DNA of 64,000 nucleotides from Streptomyces spiroverticillatus. Its GTDB lineage: Bacteria; Actinomycetota; Actinomycetes; Streptomycetales; Streptomycetaceae. The DNA lies in NCBI GenBank assembly GCA_014650415.1, contig BMUX01000001.1, positions 434,001 to 498,000 on the forward strand, in the 5' to 3' direction. Of the stretch, positions 25,949 to 34,519 are shown one piece after another (position 1 is the stretch's first letter; each line of letters opens with the position of its first letter). The position numbers and the translations under genes were made by a program. The notes under the pieces are model-generated. The model did not search any database. It was not told the origin of the DNA and saw only the letters and a list, made by a program, of their open reading frames with translations.

Positions 25949-27052
25949 ATGAGCACCAGCGTCGACCGCATCAAACCGACCCACTGGGCCTCCTTCGTGC
26001 CCGTCCTCGCCCTCGTCCTCCTCGCGTTCTCGTGGGGAAGGGAAATGCCAGGCCCCGTCGTCGCGCTGCTCGCGGTGTTCCTCGGCGGGGCCGTGCTGGC
26101 CGCCGTGCACCACGCGGAGGTCGTCGCGCACCGGGTCGGCGAGCCCTTCGGGTCGCTCGTGCTGGCCGTGGCCGTCACCATCATCGAGGTGGCGCTCATC
26201 GTCACCCTCATGGCCGACGGGGGTGAGAAGAGTGCCTCGCTGGCGAGGGACACCGTCTTCGCGGCCGTCATGATCACGCTGAACGGGATCGTCGGTATCT
26301 CGCTCCTGGTGGGCGCACTGAAGCGGCGCGTCGCCGTCTTCAACCCCGAGGGGTCCGTCGCCGCCTTCGGCGCCGTCGCCACCCTCGCCGGGCTCAGCCT
26401 CGCGCTGCCGACGTTCACGACCTCCACCCCCGGCCCCGAGTTCACCCCGACCCAGCTCATCTTCGCGGCGGTCGCGGCCGTCTTCATCTACGGTCTCTTC
26501 GTCCTCACCCAGACCGTCCGGCACCGCGACTACTTCCTGCCCGTCACCCAGCAGGGCAAGGTCATCGACGAGGACGAGCACGCCGACCCGCCGCCGGCCA
26601 AGGTCGCGCTGATCAGCCTCGGGCTGCTGGCCGTGTCCCTGGTGGCGGTGGTCGGGCTGGCGAAGGGCGTCTCGCCGACCATCGAGAGCGGCGTCGAGGC
26701 GGCCGGGCTGCCCGCGTCCGTGGTGGGTGTGGTGATCGCGCTGCTCGTGCTGCTGCCCGAGAGCATCGCGGCCGTCCGCGCCGCCAAGCGGGACCGCGTA
26801 CAGACCAGTCTGAATCTGGGACTGGGGTCGGCGATGGCGAGCATCGGTCTCACCATTCCGGCCGTGGCGCTCGCGTCAATCTGGATGGACGGGCCGCTGA
26901 TGCTCGGGCTCGGGGCCACCCACATGGTGCTGCTGGCGCTGACCGTGGCGGTGGGGACCCTGACCTTCGTACCGGGACGGGCGACGACCCTCCAGGGCGG
27001 GGTGCACCTGTCGCTGTTCGCGGCGTACCTCGTCCTCGCGGTCAGTCCGTAG
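25949..27052 (+). CDS. calcium/proton antiporter (ChaA family)
   Basis: A 367-residue integral membrane protein with about 11 helices. It has the two alpha-repeats of the Ca2+/cation antiporter superfamily: GEPFGSLVLAVAVTIIEVAL in the first half and LLVLLPESIAAVRAAKRD in the second, each with a conserved acidic residue in a membrane segment. It likely exports Ca2+ or Na+/K+ in exchange for protons. Its 3' end overlaps the convergent LysR gene by 11 bp. Confidence 0.87.
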   Translation: MSTSVDRIKPTHWASFVPVLALVLLAFSWGREMPGPVVALLAVFLGGAVLAAVHHAEVVAHRVGEPFGSLVLAVAVTIIEVALIVTLMADGGEKSASLARDTVFAAVMITLNGIVGISLLVGALKRRVAVFNPEGSVAAFGAVATLAGLSLALPTFTTSTPGPEFTPTQLIFAAVAAVFIYGLFVLTQTVRHRDYFLPVTQQGKVIDEDEHADPPPAKVALISLGLLAVSLVAVVGLAKGVSPTIESGVEAAGLPASVVGVVIALLVLLPESIAAVRAAKRDRVQTSLNLGLGSAMASIGLTIPAVALASIWMDGPLMLGLGATHMVLLALTVAVGTLTFVPGRATTLQGGVHLSLFAAYLVLAVSP

Positions 27053-28034
27053 GGTCGGCGCCGGTCACCTCCACCAGCGCCGTCTGCGGGAGGATGTGGC
27101 CCCGCCGGGAGAGCAGGAAGCGTTTGAAGGCGGCCACCGGGGGCGTGTCCGGGTGGCCGTCCAGCCAGGCGACGCCGATCTCGCGGGCCGCGCGGGGGGC
27201 TGTGACCGTCAGCTCTACGACACCGGGGCGGGCCACGGCAGGGGGCGGCAGCAGCGCCACCCCCAGCCCCGCCGCCACCAACCCCCGCAGCGTCTCCGCC
27301 TCCTCTCCCTCGAACGCCACCTTCGGCCGGAAGCCCGCCTGCGCACACAGGTCGTCCGTGATGCGGCGCAGGCCATAGCCGGGTTCGAGGGTCACGAAGG
27401 TCTCGTCCGCGGCCTCCGCGAGACGGACCCGCTTGCGGGAGGCGAGGCGGTGGTCGTCCGGGACCACCAGGCGCAGGCGCTGCTCGTCCAGGCGGCGGGC
27501 GACCAGATCGGGGGCCTCCGGGACCGGCGAGGTCAGGCACAGGTCGAGGTCGCCCGCGCGCAGGCGTTCCAGCATCGCTTCGCCGTAGTTCTGCACGAGC
27601 TGGAAGCGGATGTGGGGGTGGTCGGCGCGGAAGGCCCGGATCAGGGCGGGGACGGTCTCCGAGCCCATGGTGTGCAGGAAGCCGAAGGCGACCTTCCCGG
27701 TGGTGGCGTCCGCGTCCGCCCGTACCGCGTCCGCCGCCTTCTCGACCTCGGCGAGGGCGCGCTCCACTGCGGTCAGGAAGGTGCGGCCGGCCGGGGTGAG
27801 GGCGACCGTGCGGCCCTTGCGGGCGAAGAGGGCGACGTCCAGGTCCTCTTCGAGGCGGACCATCGCGCGGGAGAGGGTCGACTGGGGCACGCCGAGTTCG
27901 TGCGCGGCACGGGTCACGTGCTCGTGGCGGGCGACCGCCGCGAACTGCGCCAGGCGCGGCGCCAGCACCTGCTGAATGTCTTCTTCGTAACTACTCGGTG
28001 ACAGCCGACCCTGTGAGCTTTGCTTATGCAGCAT
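27042..28034 (-). CDS. LysR-family transcriptional regulator
   Basis: A 330-residue LysR regulator with an N-terminal helix-turn-helix (RAAHELGVPQSTLSRAMVRLE) and a C-terminal periplasmic-binding-like effector domain. ATG 28034 is favoured; a longer form would begin at 28070, close to the neighbouring promoter. It is divergent from the MFS gene 62 bp away, which it probably controls. The effector is not predictable. Confidence 0.87.
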   Translation of the reverse strand: MLHKQSSQGRLSPSSYEEDIQQVLAPRLAQFAAVARHEHVTRAAHELGVPQSTLSRAMVRLEEDLDVALFARKGRTVALTPAGRTFLTAVERALAEVEKAADAVRADADATTGKVAFGFLHTMGSETVPALIRAFRADHPHIRFQLVQNYGEAMLERLRAGDLDLCLTSPVPEAPDLVARRLDEQRLRLVVPDDHRLASRKRVRLAEAADETFVTLEPGYGLRRITDDLCAQAGFRPKVAFEGEEAETLRGLVAAGLGVALLPPPAVARPGVVELTVTAPRAAREIGVAWLDGHPDTPPVAAFKRFLLSRRGHILPQTALVEVTGADPTD

Positions 28035-28096
28035 GGGATGGATTATCGCCGTTCTGTGCATTGGACGCATGAGAAGGCCAGGTCTAGGTTTCAGGC

Positions 28097-29416
28097 ATGC
28101 CTTCCGCCAGTACCACGGCGTCCATACCTGTAGTTGTGGGCGCCGATTCTCCCGTTGCCTCTGATTCCTCAGTTACTCCCGTGGCGAGTGAGCCCGTCGA
28201 CACCCGGCTCGCCCCCTCCTCCCCCGGCTTCCGCAGGATGAGTTTCGCGCTCTTCGCGGCCGGCATGGCGGCCTTCGCCCTCCTCTACTCCACCCAGGCG
28301 CTGCTGCCCGCGATCTCCGCCGGGCTCGACGTCACTGCCGCGCAGGCGAGCTGGACGGTCTCGGCGGCGACGGGCGCGCTCGCCCTGTTCGTACTCCCCC
28401 TGAGCGCGCTCTCCGAGCGGTTCGGCCGGCGTACGGTCATGACGTACTCCCTCGTGGTGGCCGTCGTGGTGGCGCTGCTCGTACCCCTCGCGCCGAACGT
28501 CGGATGGCTGATCGCGCTGCGTGCCGTGCAGGGTGCGGCCCTGGCCGGGCTCCCCGCGTCGGCGATGGCGTACCTCGCGGAAGAGGTGCGGCCGAAGGCG
28601 CTGGTGGCGGCGATCGGGCTGTTCGTGGCGGGGAATTCGATCGGCGGCATGAGCGGGCGCATCGTGACCGGCTGGGTCGCGCAGCTGTGGGGCTGGCGGG
28701 CGGCGCTCGCGGCCGTCGCGCTGATGGCGCTGGTGTGCGCGGTCGTCTTCCGGCTGCTGCTGCCGAAGGCACGCAACTTCCGTCCCGGGACGCTGAACCC
28801 GAAGGCCCTCGCGAAGACCGTGGGCACGCACCTCTCCGATCCGCTGCTGCGCAGGCTGTACGCGATCGGCGCGCTCTTCATGACCGTGTTCGGCGCGGTC
28901 TACACGGTCATCGGGTACCGGCTGGTCGAGGCGCCCTTCAACCTGCCGCAGGGCGTGGTCGGTTCGATCTTCCTCGTGTACCTGGTGGGTACGGTCTCCT
29001 CCGCGGCGGCGGGCAAGCTGGTCGCCCGCACCGGGCGGCGCGGGGCCCTGTACCTGGCGGTGACCACGACCACGCTCGGCCTGCTGCTCTCGCTCTCGGA
29101 CTCCCTCGCCGGGGTCCTGTCCGGCCTGATCCTCATCACCGCGGGCTTCTTCGCCGGGCACGCCGTCGCCTCCTCCTCGGTCAGCCACACCGCGAAGACC
29201 GGGCGGGCGCAGGCATCCGCGCTGTACCAGTCGGCGTACTACCTGGGCTCCAGCGTCGGCGGCACGCTCGGCGCTACCGCGTTCCACGCGGGCGGCTGGG
29301 AGGGCACCGTCGCACTCGGCCTGCTGGCCGTCGTCGGGGTCGCCGCGATCACGCTGTACGGGACGCGCTGCGCGCGGGTCGAGCGGCGCTCGCTGATCGT
29401 GGCGGCGCGCTCCTGA
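28097..29416 (+). CDS. MFS transporter (YnfM/inner-membrane efflux type)
   Basis: A 439-residue major-facilitator protein with 12 predicted helices after a polar leader of about 45 residues. The loop 2-3 motif reads LSERFGRRTVM, the A-motif of drug/metabolite efflux pumps. It is divergent from a LysR regulator, a common layout for inducible exporters. The substrate is unknown. Confidence 0.87.
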   Translation: MPSASTTASIPVVVGADSPVASDSSVTPVASEPVDTRLAPSSPGFRRMSFALFAAGMAAFALLYSTQALLPAISAGLDVTAAQASWTVSAATGALALFVLPLSALSERFGRRTVMTYSLVVAVVVALLVPLAPNVGWLIALRAVQGAALAGLPASAMAYLAEEVRPKALVAAIGLFVAGNSIGGMSGRIVTGWVAQLWGWRAALAAVALMALVCAVVFRLLLPKARNFRPGTLNPKALAKTVGTHLSDPLLRRLYAIGALFMTVFGAVYTVIGYRLVEAPFNLPQGVVGSIFLVYLVGTVSSAAAGKLVARTGRRGALYLAVTTTTLGLLLSLSDSLAGVLSGLILITAGFFAGHAVASSSVSHTAKTGRAQASALYQSAYYLGSSVGGTLGATAFHAGGWEGTVALGLLAVVGVAAITLYGTRCARVERRSLIVAARS

Positions 29417-29435
29417 CTCTCGTACGGAGCGGATG

Positions 29436-29463
29436 ACGGGGGTGCCTTCACGGGCGCCCCCGT
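29436..29463 (+). terminator. hairpin terminator after the MFS gene
   Basis: ACGGGGGTGCC (29436-29446) pairs with 29453-29463 with one wobble, 20 bp past the MFS stop. Confidence 0.75.
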
Positions 29464-29478
29464 TCCGCTTCTGCGCCC

Positions 29479-29496
29479 TGTCACGAAGTCGTGACA
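29479..29496. promoter_or_regulatory. 18-bp inverted repeat upstream of the L,D-transpeptidase gene
   Basis: TGTCACGA-AG-TCGTGACA: two exact 8-bp arms around a 2-base centre. It lies 123 bp before the start codon, between the upstream terminator and the gene, where an operator would be expected. Confidence 0.55.
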
Positions 29497-29619
29497 CTTC
29501 AACGCCCTTGTCGGTACAACGGATTCGCTTCCCCCGACGTCTACCGGGCAAGAAACGTGCAGTACGGCACGCACGCGCGTGCTGCACGGCAGGGGACGCA
29601 GGGAAAAGGGGACAAGTCC

Positions 29620-30339
29620 ATGGGGGACTCGAAGAGAGTGCGCGCCGCGCTCCGCGCCCGTACGGGCATAGCCGTGGGGATCACCGCGCTGGTGATTCCG
29701 GCGGTGCTGACGGTGGGGGCCGCGGCTCCCGCACAGGCCGCCGCCTCGTGCACGGCCAAGACCGGGCCGTACCAGAAGCAGGTCGAGAAGTTCCTGAAGC
29801 TGAAGGTGGACGGCAAGCAGTCGGCGGCCGACTGCAAGGCGATCCGCAGCTTCCAGGTGAAGAACGACATCACCCCGGCCATCGGCTACGCGGGTCCTGT
29901 GACCTGGCGCGCGATGGACGCGATCAACCAGCAGAAGGCCGCGAAGAACCCGAACGCGGCGGGCAAGTGCCCCACCAACAAGGGCCGCATCGCCTGCGTC
30001 GACCTCACCCGGCAGCTGAGCTGGATCCAGGACGGCAAGAAGGTCGTGTACGGCGCGGTGCCGATCCGCTCGGGCCGCAACGGGTTCGAGACGCGCACCG
30101 GCCTGAAGAAGGTCTATCTGCGCAGCATCAACCACTACTCGACGCTGTACCACGTGCGGATGCCGTACTCGCAGTTCTTCGACGGGGGCATCGCCTTCCA
30201 CTCGGTGGGCATCGCGATGTCGGCGCCGCCCGGGTCGCACGGCTGCGTGAACATGCGGCCCAAGGACGCGAAGAAGTACTGGGGGCTGCTGAAGAAGGGC
30301 AGCAACGTCTTCGTGTACGGCCGCAAGCCGGGGACCTGA
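29620..30339 (+). CDS. secreted L,D-transpeptidase with peptidoglycan-binding domain
   Basis: A 239-residue exported enzyme. A signal peptide (GIAVGITALVIPAVLTVGAA, cleaved near AQAAA) is followed by a PG_binding_1-like domain (VEKFLKLKVDGKQSAADCKA to GPVTWRAM) and a YkuD catalytic domain with the motif SHGCVNMR; Cys209 is the nucleophile. Such enzymes make 3-3 cross-links in peptidoglycan. ATG 29620 follows the purine-rich AGGGAAAAGGGGAC. Confidence 0.88.
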   Translation: MGDSKRVRAALRARTGIAVGITALVIPAVLTVGAAAPAQAAASCTAKTGPYQKQVEKFLKLKVDGKQSAADCKAIRSFQVKNDITPAIGYAGPVTWRAMDAINQQKAAKNPNAAGKCPTNKGRIACVDLTRQLSWIQDGKKVVYGAVPIRSGRNGFETRTGLKKVYLRSINHYSTLYHVRMPYSQFFDGGIAFHSVGIAMSAPPGSHGCVNMRPKDAKKYWGLLKKGSNVFVYGRKPGT

Positions 30340-30463
30340 GCCGTTTTCCGTACGCACAACCGGCCGGTGGGCGGGGCGAGTTCGCGGCTTTGCCCCTCCC
30401 GTTGTCAGACCCCTCCCGTAAAGTCCACAGCACAGTAGGAACGTGGGTGGATGAGCGGGTGGG

Positions 30464-31576
30464 GTGGACCCTGTGAGTGATGTCGCGACGCCAGGTGTGG
30501 ACGCACAGCTGGAGGACTACCGGACCGAGTTGACCGGCTTCTGCTACCGGATGCTCGGCTCCGCCTTCGAGGCGGAGGACGCCGTGCAGGACACGATGGT
30601 GCGCGCGTGGCGCAGCCAGGACCGCTTCGAGGGCCGCTCCTCGCTGCGCTCCTGGCTGTACCGCATCGCGACGAACGTGTGCCTGGACATGCTGGGCAGC
30701 AGCAAGAAGCGCGCCCGGCCGATGGACTTCACGGACCCCAAGCCGCTCGCCCAGGCCCAGTTGAACCCGCACGCGGAGGCGGTGTGGCTGGAGCCGGTGC
30801 CGGACGGGCGGGTGCTCAGCCCGGTCGCGGACCCGGCGGAGACCGCCGTCGCGCGCGAGTCCGTACGACTGGCCTTCGTGGCCGCGCTGCAGCACCTGCC
30901 GCCGAAGCAGCGGGCGGTGCTGATCCTGCGCGAGGTGCTGGCCTGGAAGGCGAGCGAGGTCGCGGAGCTGCTGGAGACGAGCGTCGCCTCGGTCAACTCC
31001 GCGCTCCAGCGGGCCCGGGCGACGCTGGCCGAGTCCAAGACGGGCGGCTCGGACACCGTCAAGCCGATGGACGAGGAGCAGCAGAAGCTCCTGGAGCGGT
31101 ACGTCGCGGCCTTCGAGGGCTACGACATGAAGGCACTGACGGCCCTGCTCCACGAGGACGCCGTGCTCTCCATGCCCCCGTTCGACCTGTGGCTGGTCGG
31201 GGCCGAGGACATCACGGGCTTCATGCTCACGCACGGCGCCGCGTGCAACGGCTCGCGCATGCTGGCGACGGTCGCCAACGGGACGCCGGCCTTCGCGCAG
31301 TACCACCCGACGCCCCAGGGCATCTTCCTCCCCTGGGCGCTCCAGGTCATCGAGATCTCAGACGGCCGGATCTCGCACATCAACACGTTCCTGGACACCA
31401 AGCGGTGGTTCCCGCTCTTCGACCTCCCGGAGCGGATCGAGGCCGACGGGACTCCCGGGCCGGTCGCGGCTCCCGGGGGGATCTCCGGATTCGAAGCCGC
31501 TTTTGCGGCTGCGGCTGCCGCCGGTGCTGGTGCCGCTCCCGGTGGTCTCGAAGGTGAGGCCGACAAGGTCGAGTAG
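30464..31576 (+). CDS. ECF sigma factor with C-terminal SnoaL-like domain
   Basis: A 370-residue sigma factor. Region 2 (FCYRMLGSAFEAEDAVQDTM) and region 4 (LPPKQRAVLILREVLAWKAS, then ELLETSVASVNSALQRAR) are clear. A SnoaL-like fold of about 120 residues follows (LLERYVAAFEGYDMKALTAL), as in SigG/SigJ-type ECF groups where the extension tunes activity in cis. The Ala/Gly-rich last 45 residues are variable. GTG 30464 or GTG 30473 may be the start. The last 219 bp overlap the opposing STAS gene. Confidence 0.85.
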   Translation: MDPVSDVATPGVDAQLEDYRTELTGFCYRMLGSAFEAEDAVQDTMVRAWRSQDRFEGRSSLRSWLYRIATNVCLDMLGSSKKRARPMDFTDPKPLAQAQLNPHAEAVWLEPVPDGRVLSPVADPAETAVARESVRLAFVAALQHLPPKQRAVLILREVLAWKASEVAELLETSVASVNSALQRARATLAESKTGGSDTVKPMDEEQQKLLERYVAAFEGYDMKALTALLHEDAVLSMPPFDLWLVGAEDITGFMLTHGAACNGSRMLATVANGTPAFAQYHPTPQGIFLPWALQVIEISDGRISHINTFLDTKRWFPLFDLPERIEADGTPGPVAAPGGISGFEAAFAAAAAAGAGAAPGGLEGEADKVE

Positions 31577-31855
31577 GCCGAGGAGGTCGGGGCCGGGGTG
31601 CCGCAGAATCAGGCGGCACCCCAGCCTGCGGGCCGCGACCCGCATCCGGGCGAGCGCCTCGACGGCGGCCAGCCCGGGTTCGGTGAGGGCGGAGACGTCG
31701 CAGGTCAGCTCGGTCTCGCCGGTACGGAGAAGGCGGGCGTGCAGGCGCTCGCAGAGGGGCGGGACGTCGGCCTTGGTGACGCGGCCGACGATCGCCATGG
31801 GGTCGTACGTCGAGTCTTCCACGGGGGTATGACCGGCCGGGCGGCCGAAACTCAT
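31358..31855 (-). CDS. STAS-domain protein (anti-sigma antagonist-like)
   Basis: A protein of about 165 residues. The first 105 form a STAS-type domain (TGETELTCDVSALTEPGLAA, then ALARMRVAARRLGCRLILRH), though the usual phospho-acceptor serine (DxSG) is not obvious. The tail (VEEREPPLGVQERVDVRDPA) is encoded antisense to the sigma factor. The start is uncertain (31855, or ATG 31798). The tail-to-tail partner being a sigma factor hints at a regulatory link, but the family normally acts on anti-sigma factors. Confidence 0.65.
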   Translation of the reverse strand: MSFGRPAGHTPVEDSTYDPMAIVGRVTKADVPPLCERLHARLLRTGETELTCDVSALTEPGLAAVEALARMRVAARRLGCRLILRHPGPDLLGLLDLVGLTFETTGSGTSTGGSRSRKSGFESGDPPGSRDRPGSPVGLDPLREVEEREPPLGVQERVDVRDPAV

Positions 31856-31886
31856 CGGAGGCGGGGGTCCGGCACTCGCTCGGCCG

Positions 31887-33185
31887 TCAGATGTGGAGGG
31901 GCATTTCGAGGACGACGGTGGTCGTGCCGGTGGGCGGACTGTCGAGGGTGAGGGTGCCGTCGACCGCCGTCAGCCGTTCCCGCAGCCCCGGCAGGCCGCT
32001 GCCCTTGTCCAGCGCGGCGCCTCCGATGCCGTTGTCATGGACCGTGATGCGCAGCTTCTCGTCCACGAGGCGCACGTCCACCGTCGCCGAGGTGGCACCG
32101 CTGTGCTTGGCGATGTTGGTGAGCAGCTCGGCCGCGCAGAAGTACGCGACGCGTTCGATCGCCGGGCCGGGCCTGTGCGGCATGTCCACCGCCAGGGTGA
32201 CGGGCACCCCGGCCCGGTCCGTCAGGTGCGGAAGTGCGTCGAGGAGGCCGCGGTCGAGGGCGGCGGGGCTGATCCCGTCGATGAGGCGGCGCAGTTCGGC
32301 GATGGCGGCGTCGGTCTGTGTGCGGGCGCGGGCGACGAGGGCACGGGGCCGGTCCAAGGACTTGTCACCGGCCGTTTCGCCCACGGCACCGGCCGTCTCG
32401 CCTGCGCCACCGGCCGTTTCGCCCACGTCTCCGGCCGTTTCCCGTACGTCGTCGGCCAGCGCGTCGGCGGTCAGGGACAGGGTCATCGCGATCGCGACGA
32501 GCTGGGCCTGAGTGCCGTCGTGCAGGTCGCGTTCGACCTGCCGCAGGTCGCGGTCGCCCTCGGCGAGAGCCGTGCTGCGCGCCCGTTCGAGGGTGCGCAC
32601 CCTCAGTTGGGAGGCGCTGGGGCCGAGCAGCGCACGGGCCAGCCGACGGTGCAGCCCCGCCGCCGCACGGACGGCCGTCGGGGTGAGCGCCACGGCGGCC
32701 AGTGCGACCAGGACGGCGGCTGCCACGACCCATGCCGCCTGGTCGTCGGCCAGCGCCCAGATCAACGACCACACGCCGAACGCCGGAAGGCCGAGCGTCG
32801 CCACGAAGGCGAGCAGGTCGACCGGGAGCCGGAGCAGCAGGTAGAGCACGCCGCGCCAGGCGGTGAGGTCGGACAGGCTGCCGCGCACCCAGGCAATCGC
32901 ACCGGTGGTGGCCGGCGGGGGCGCCGGGAGCGCGAGGTCCTCACCGAGCAGGGCCCGCACCAGCCGGGCGTGGGCCCTGCCGAGGTGACGGGCTCCGCGC
33001 AGGCCGAGCGCGAGCAGCGGCAGGCCGATCAGGGTGAGGGAGAGCAGACCGCCGATGTAGAGGACGAGCAGTACGTAGGCGGCGCCGAGGAGGGAGAGCG
33101 GAAGACCGGTGAGGACGAAGAGGGCGACTCGGGGCAGGGGACGCCGGGAGCCGGTGGGGACTCCGCCGGTCCGGTGGCGTGTCAC
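31887..33185 (-). CDS. sensor histidine kinase, NarL/DesK type
   Basis: A 432-residue kinase with four to six N-terminal membrane helices, the phospho-acceptor motif VERDLHDGTQAQL, and a HATPase domain (AAELLTNIAKHSGAT, HDNGIGG, GSGLPGLRERL). Between the DHp helices there is an unusual run of seven-residue repeats (GETAG-type), encoded by a 21-bp tandem repeat. Its start overlaps the permease stop, and the matching LuxR-type regulator lies at 35409, so it forms a system with the ABC transporter. Confidence 0.88.
   Translation of the reverse strand: MTRHRTGGVPTGSRRPLPRVALFVLTGLPLSLLGAAYVLLVLYIGGLLSLTLIGLPLLALGLRGARHLGRAHARLVRALLGEDLALPAPPPATTGAIAWVRGSLSDLTAWRGVLYLLLRLPVDLLAFVATLGLPAFGVWSLIWALADDQAAWVVAAAVLVALAAVALTPTAVRAAAGLHRRLARALLGPSASQLRVRTLERARSTALAEGDRDLRQVERDLHDGTQAQLVAIAMTLSLTADALADDVRETAGDVGETAGGAGETAGAVGETAGDKSLDRPRALVARARTQTDAAIAELRRLIDGISPAALDRGLLDALPHLTDRAGVPVTLAVDMPHRPGPAIERVAYFCAAELLTNIAKHSGATSATVDVRLVDEKLRITVHDNGIGGAALDKGSGLPGLRERLTAVDGTLTLDSPPTGTTTVVLEMPLHI
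32370..32453. repeat. 21-bp tandem repeat, 4 copies, inside the kinase gene
   Basis: Units GGCCGTTTCGCCCACGTCTC-like start at 32370, 32391, 32412 and 32433. The period is a multiple of three, so the kinase frame is kept. Confidence 0.85.
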
Positions 33186-34519
33186 GGGGTCACCGCCGCG
33201 GCGACGGCCGGTTGCGCGGTGGCCCGGGTGCCGGTGAGCAGGACGGTCAGGACGGTCAGCGCCACCGCCCCGAGCACCAGCGGGCCGACCGACGGGAGCG
33301 GGACGGCGGGAAGTGCGCTGCCCGTGGCGGACAGGGCGAACGCGATGCTCATGGGGGCCGCCACCAGCAGCCCGAGCAGCACTCCCGCCATGGCGGTCAG
33401 TGTCGCCTCCGTACCGAGCATCCGCATCAGCTGCCTTCGGGTCGCGCCGGTCAGGGCCAGCAGGGCGTACTCGCGCCGCCTCGCGACGGTCAGCGAGACG
33501 AGGGTGTTGACGGTGGCCACCGCACCGAAGCCGGCCAGCATGGCCAGTTCCACGCCCCGCAGCCAGGCGTCACTCTCGGCGTACGCCCCGGGCGGGGCCA
33601 CCTGTTCGAGGGTGCCGGTGACGGCGGCGAAGGTGGTCGAGAGCCCGACCAGCAGCGCGATCGGAATCAGCGCGGAGGAAAGCCGGTGGGCGTTCCCGCG
33701 AAGGTTGTCGGCGGCGAGCGCGCCCCCGCCGTCACCCCGGTGCCGGGCGCCCGCCAGCCGGAACGGCAGCCCGAGCAGGGTCACGGCCGGCCGGGCCAGG
33801 ACAGGCGCGAGCAGGCCGACCGCCGTCATGCACAGCAGCGATCCCAGCAGGGCCAACTGGGCCGCCTTGTCCAGGGGTTGGCGAGTGGTGAGAACCAGGA
33901 GAGGTACGGTCCCGCCGATGACGAGCAGGCCGAGGAGTCCCCTCAGCCACCCCGTTCGGCCTTCTTCCCGCGTCTGCGCCATCGCCGCTGACGGCCTGCC
34001 GCCGACGGCCCGCCGGACGGCGATCTTCGTCGCGCCGACCCCGACGAGCAGCGTCACCGCCGTCCCGGCCAGCGGCGGCCACGGGGACCACTGCACGAGC
34101 GCACCGGCCGGAGCGAGGTCCCGGGCGACCAGTTCCGCGAGGAACCGTCGCGCACCCCAGCCGCCGAGCAGCCACCCGGGCGGCGAGACGAGGAGGGTCA
34201 CCAGCAGCACTTCGTGCCGGATCAGCCGTTTGATCTGCACCGGGGTCGCCCCGCTGGTCCGCAGCAGCACCAGCTCGCGGGCCTGCTGCCGTACCGAGAA
34301 CGCCAGGGTGTTGGCCACCACGAACAGCGCCATCAGCATCGCGATCTCACCGAACGCACCACCGATCATCGCCAGTCGCTCGTCCCCGCCCCCACCGAGG
34401 GCAGTGACGACGAGCGAGCCGAAGAGGGTGATCACGAGGACGGCCAGCAGCAGGGCCACGGCCAGCCCCGCGAAGGAAGCGGGCTTGGCCCGCAGGCCCG
34501 CGAACGCGAATTTCAGCAT
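33182..34519 (-). CDS. FtsX-like ABC transporter permease
   Basis: A 445-residue permease with two FtsX-type units, each a helix plus a three-helix bundle (LAFSVRQQARELVLLRTSGA and VARRREYALLALTGATRRQL are the paired cytoplasmic signatures). Such pairs with a LolD-type ATPase usually act in peptide-antibiotic sensing or resistance. It overlaps both the kinase gene and the ATPase gene by a few bases, so all three are one operon. Confidence 0.87.
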   Translation of the reverse strand: MLKFAFAGLRAKPASFAGLAVALLLAVLVITLFGSLVVTALGGGGDERLAMIGGAFGEIAMLMALFVVANTLAFSVRQQARELVLLRTSGATPVQIKRLIRHEVLLVTLLVSPPGWLLGGWGARRFLAELVARDLAPAGALVQWSPWPPLAGTAVTLLVGVGATKIAVRRAVGGRPSAAMAQTREEGRTGWLRGLLGLLVIGGTVPLLVLTTRQPLDKAAQLALLGSLLCMTAVGLLAPVLARPAVTLLGLPFRLAGARHRGDGGGALAADNLRGNAHRLSSALIPIALLVGLSTTFAAVTGTLEQVAPPGAYAESDAWLRGVELAMLAGFGAVATVNTLVSLTVARRREYALLALTGATRRQLMRMLGTEATLTAMAGVLLGLLVAAPMSIAFALSATGSALPAVPLPSVGPLVLGAVALTVLTVLLTGTRATAQPAVAAAVTP

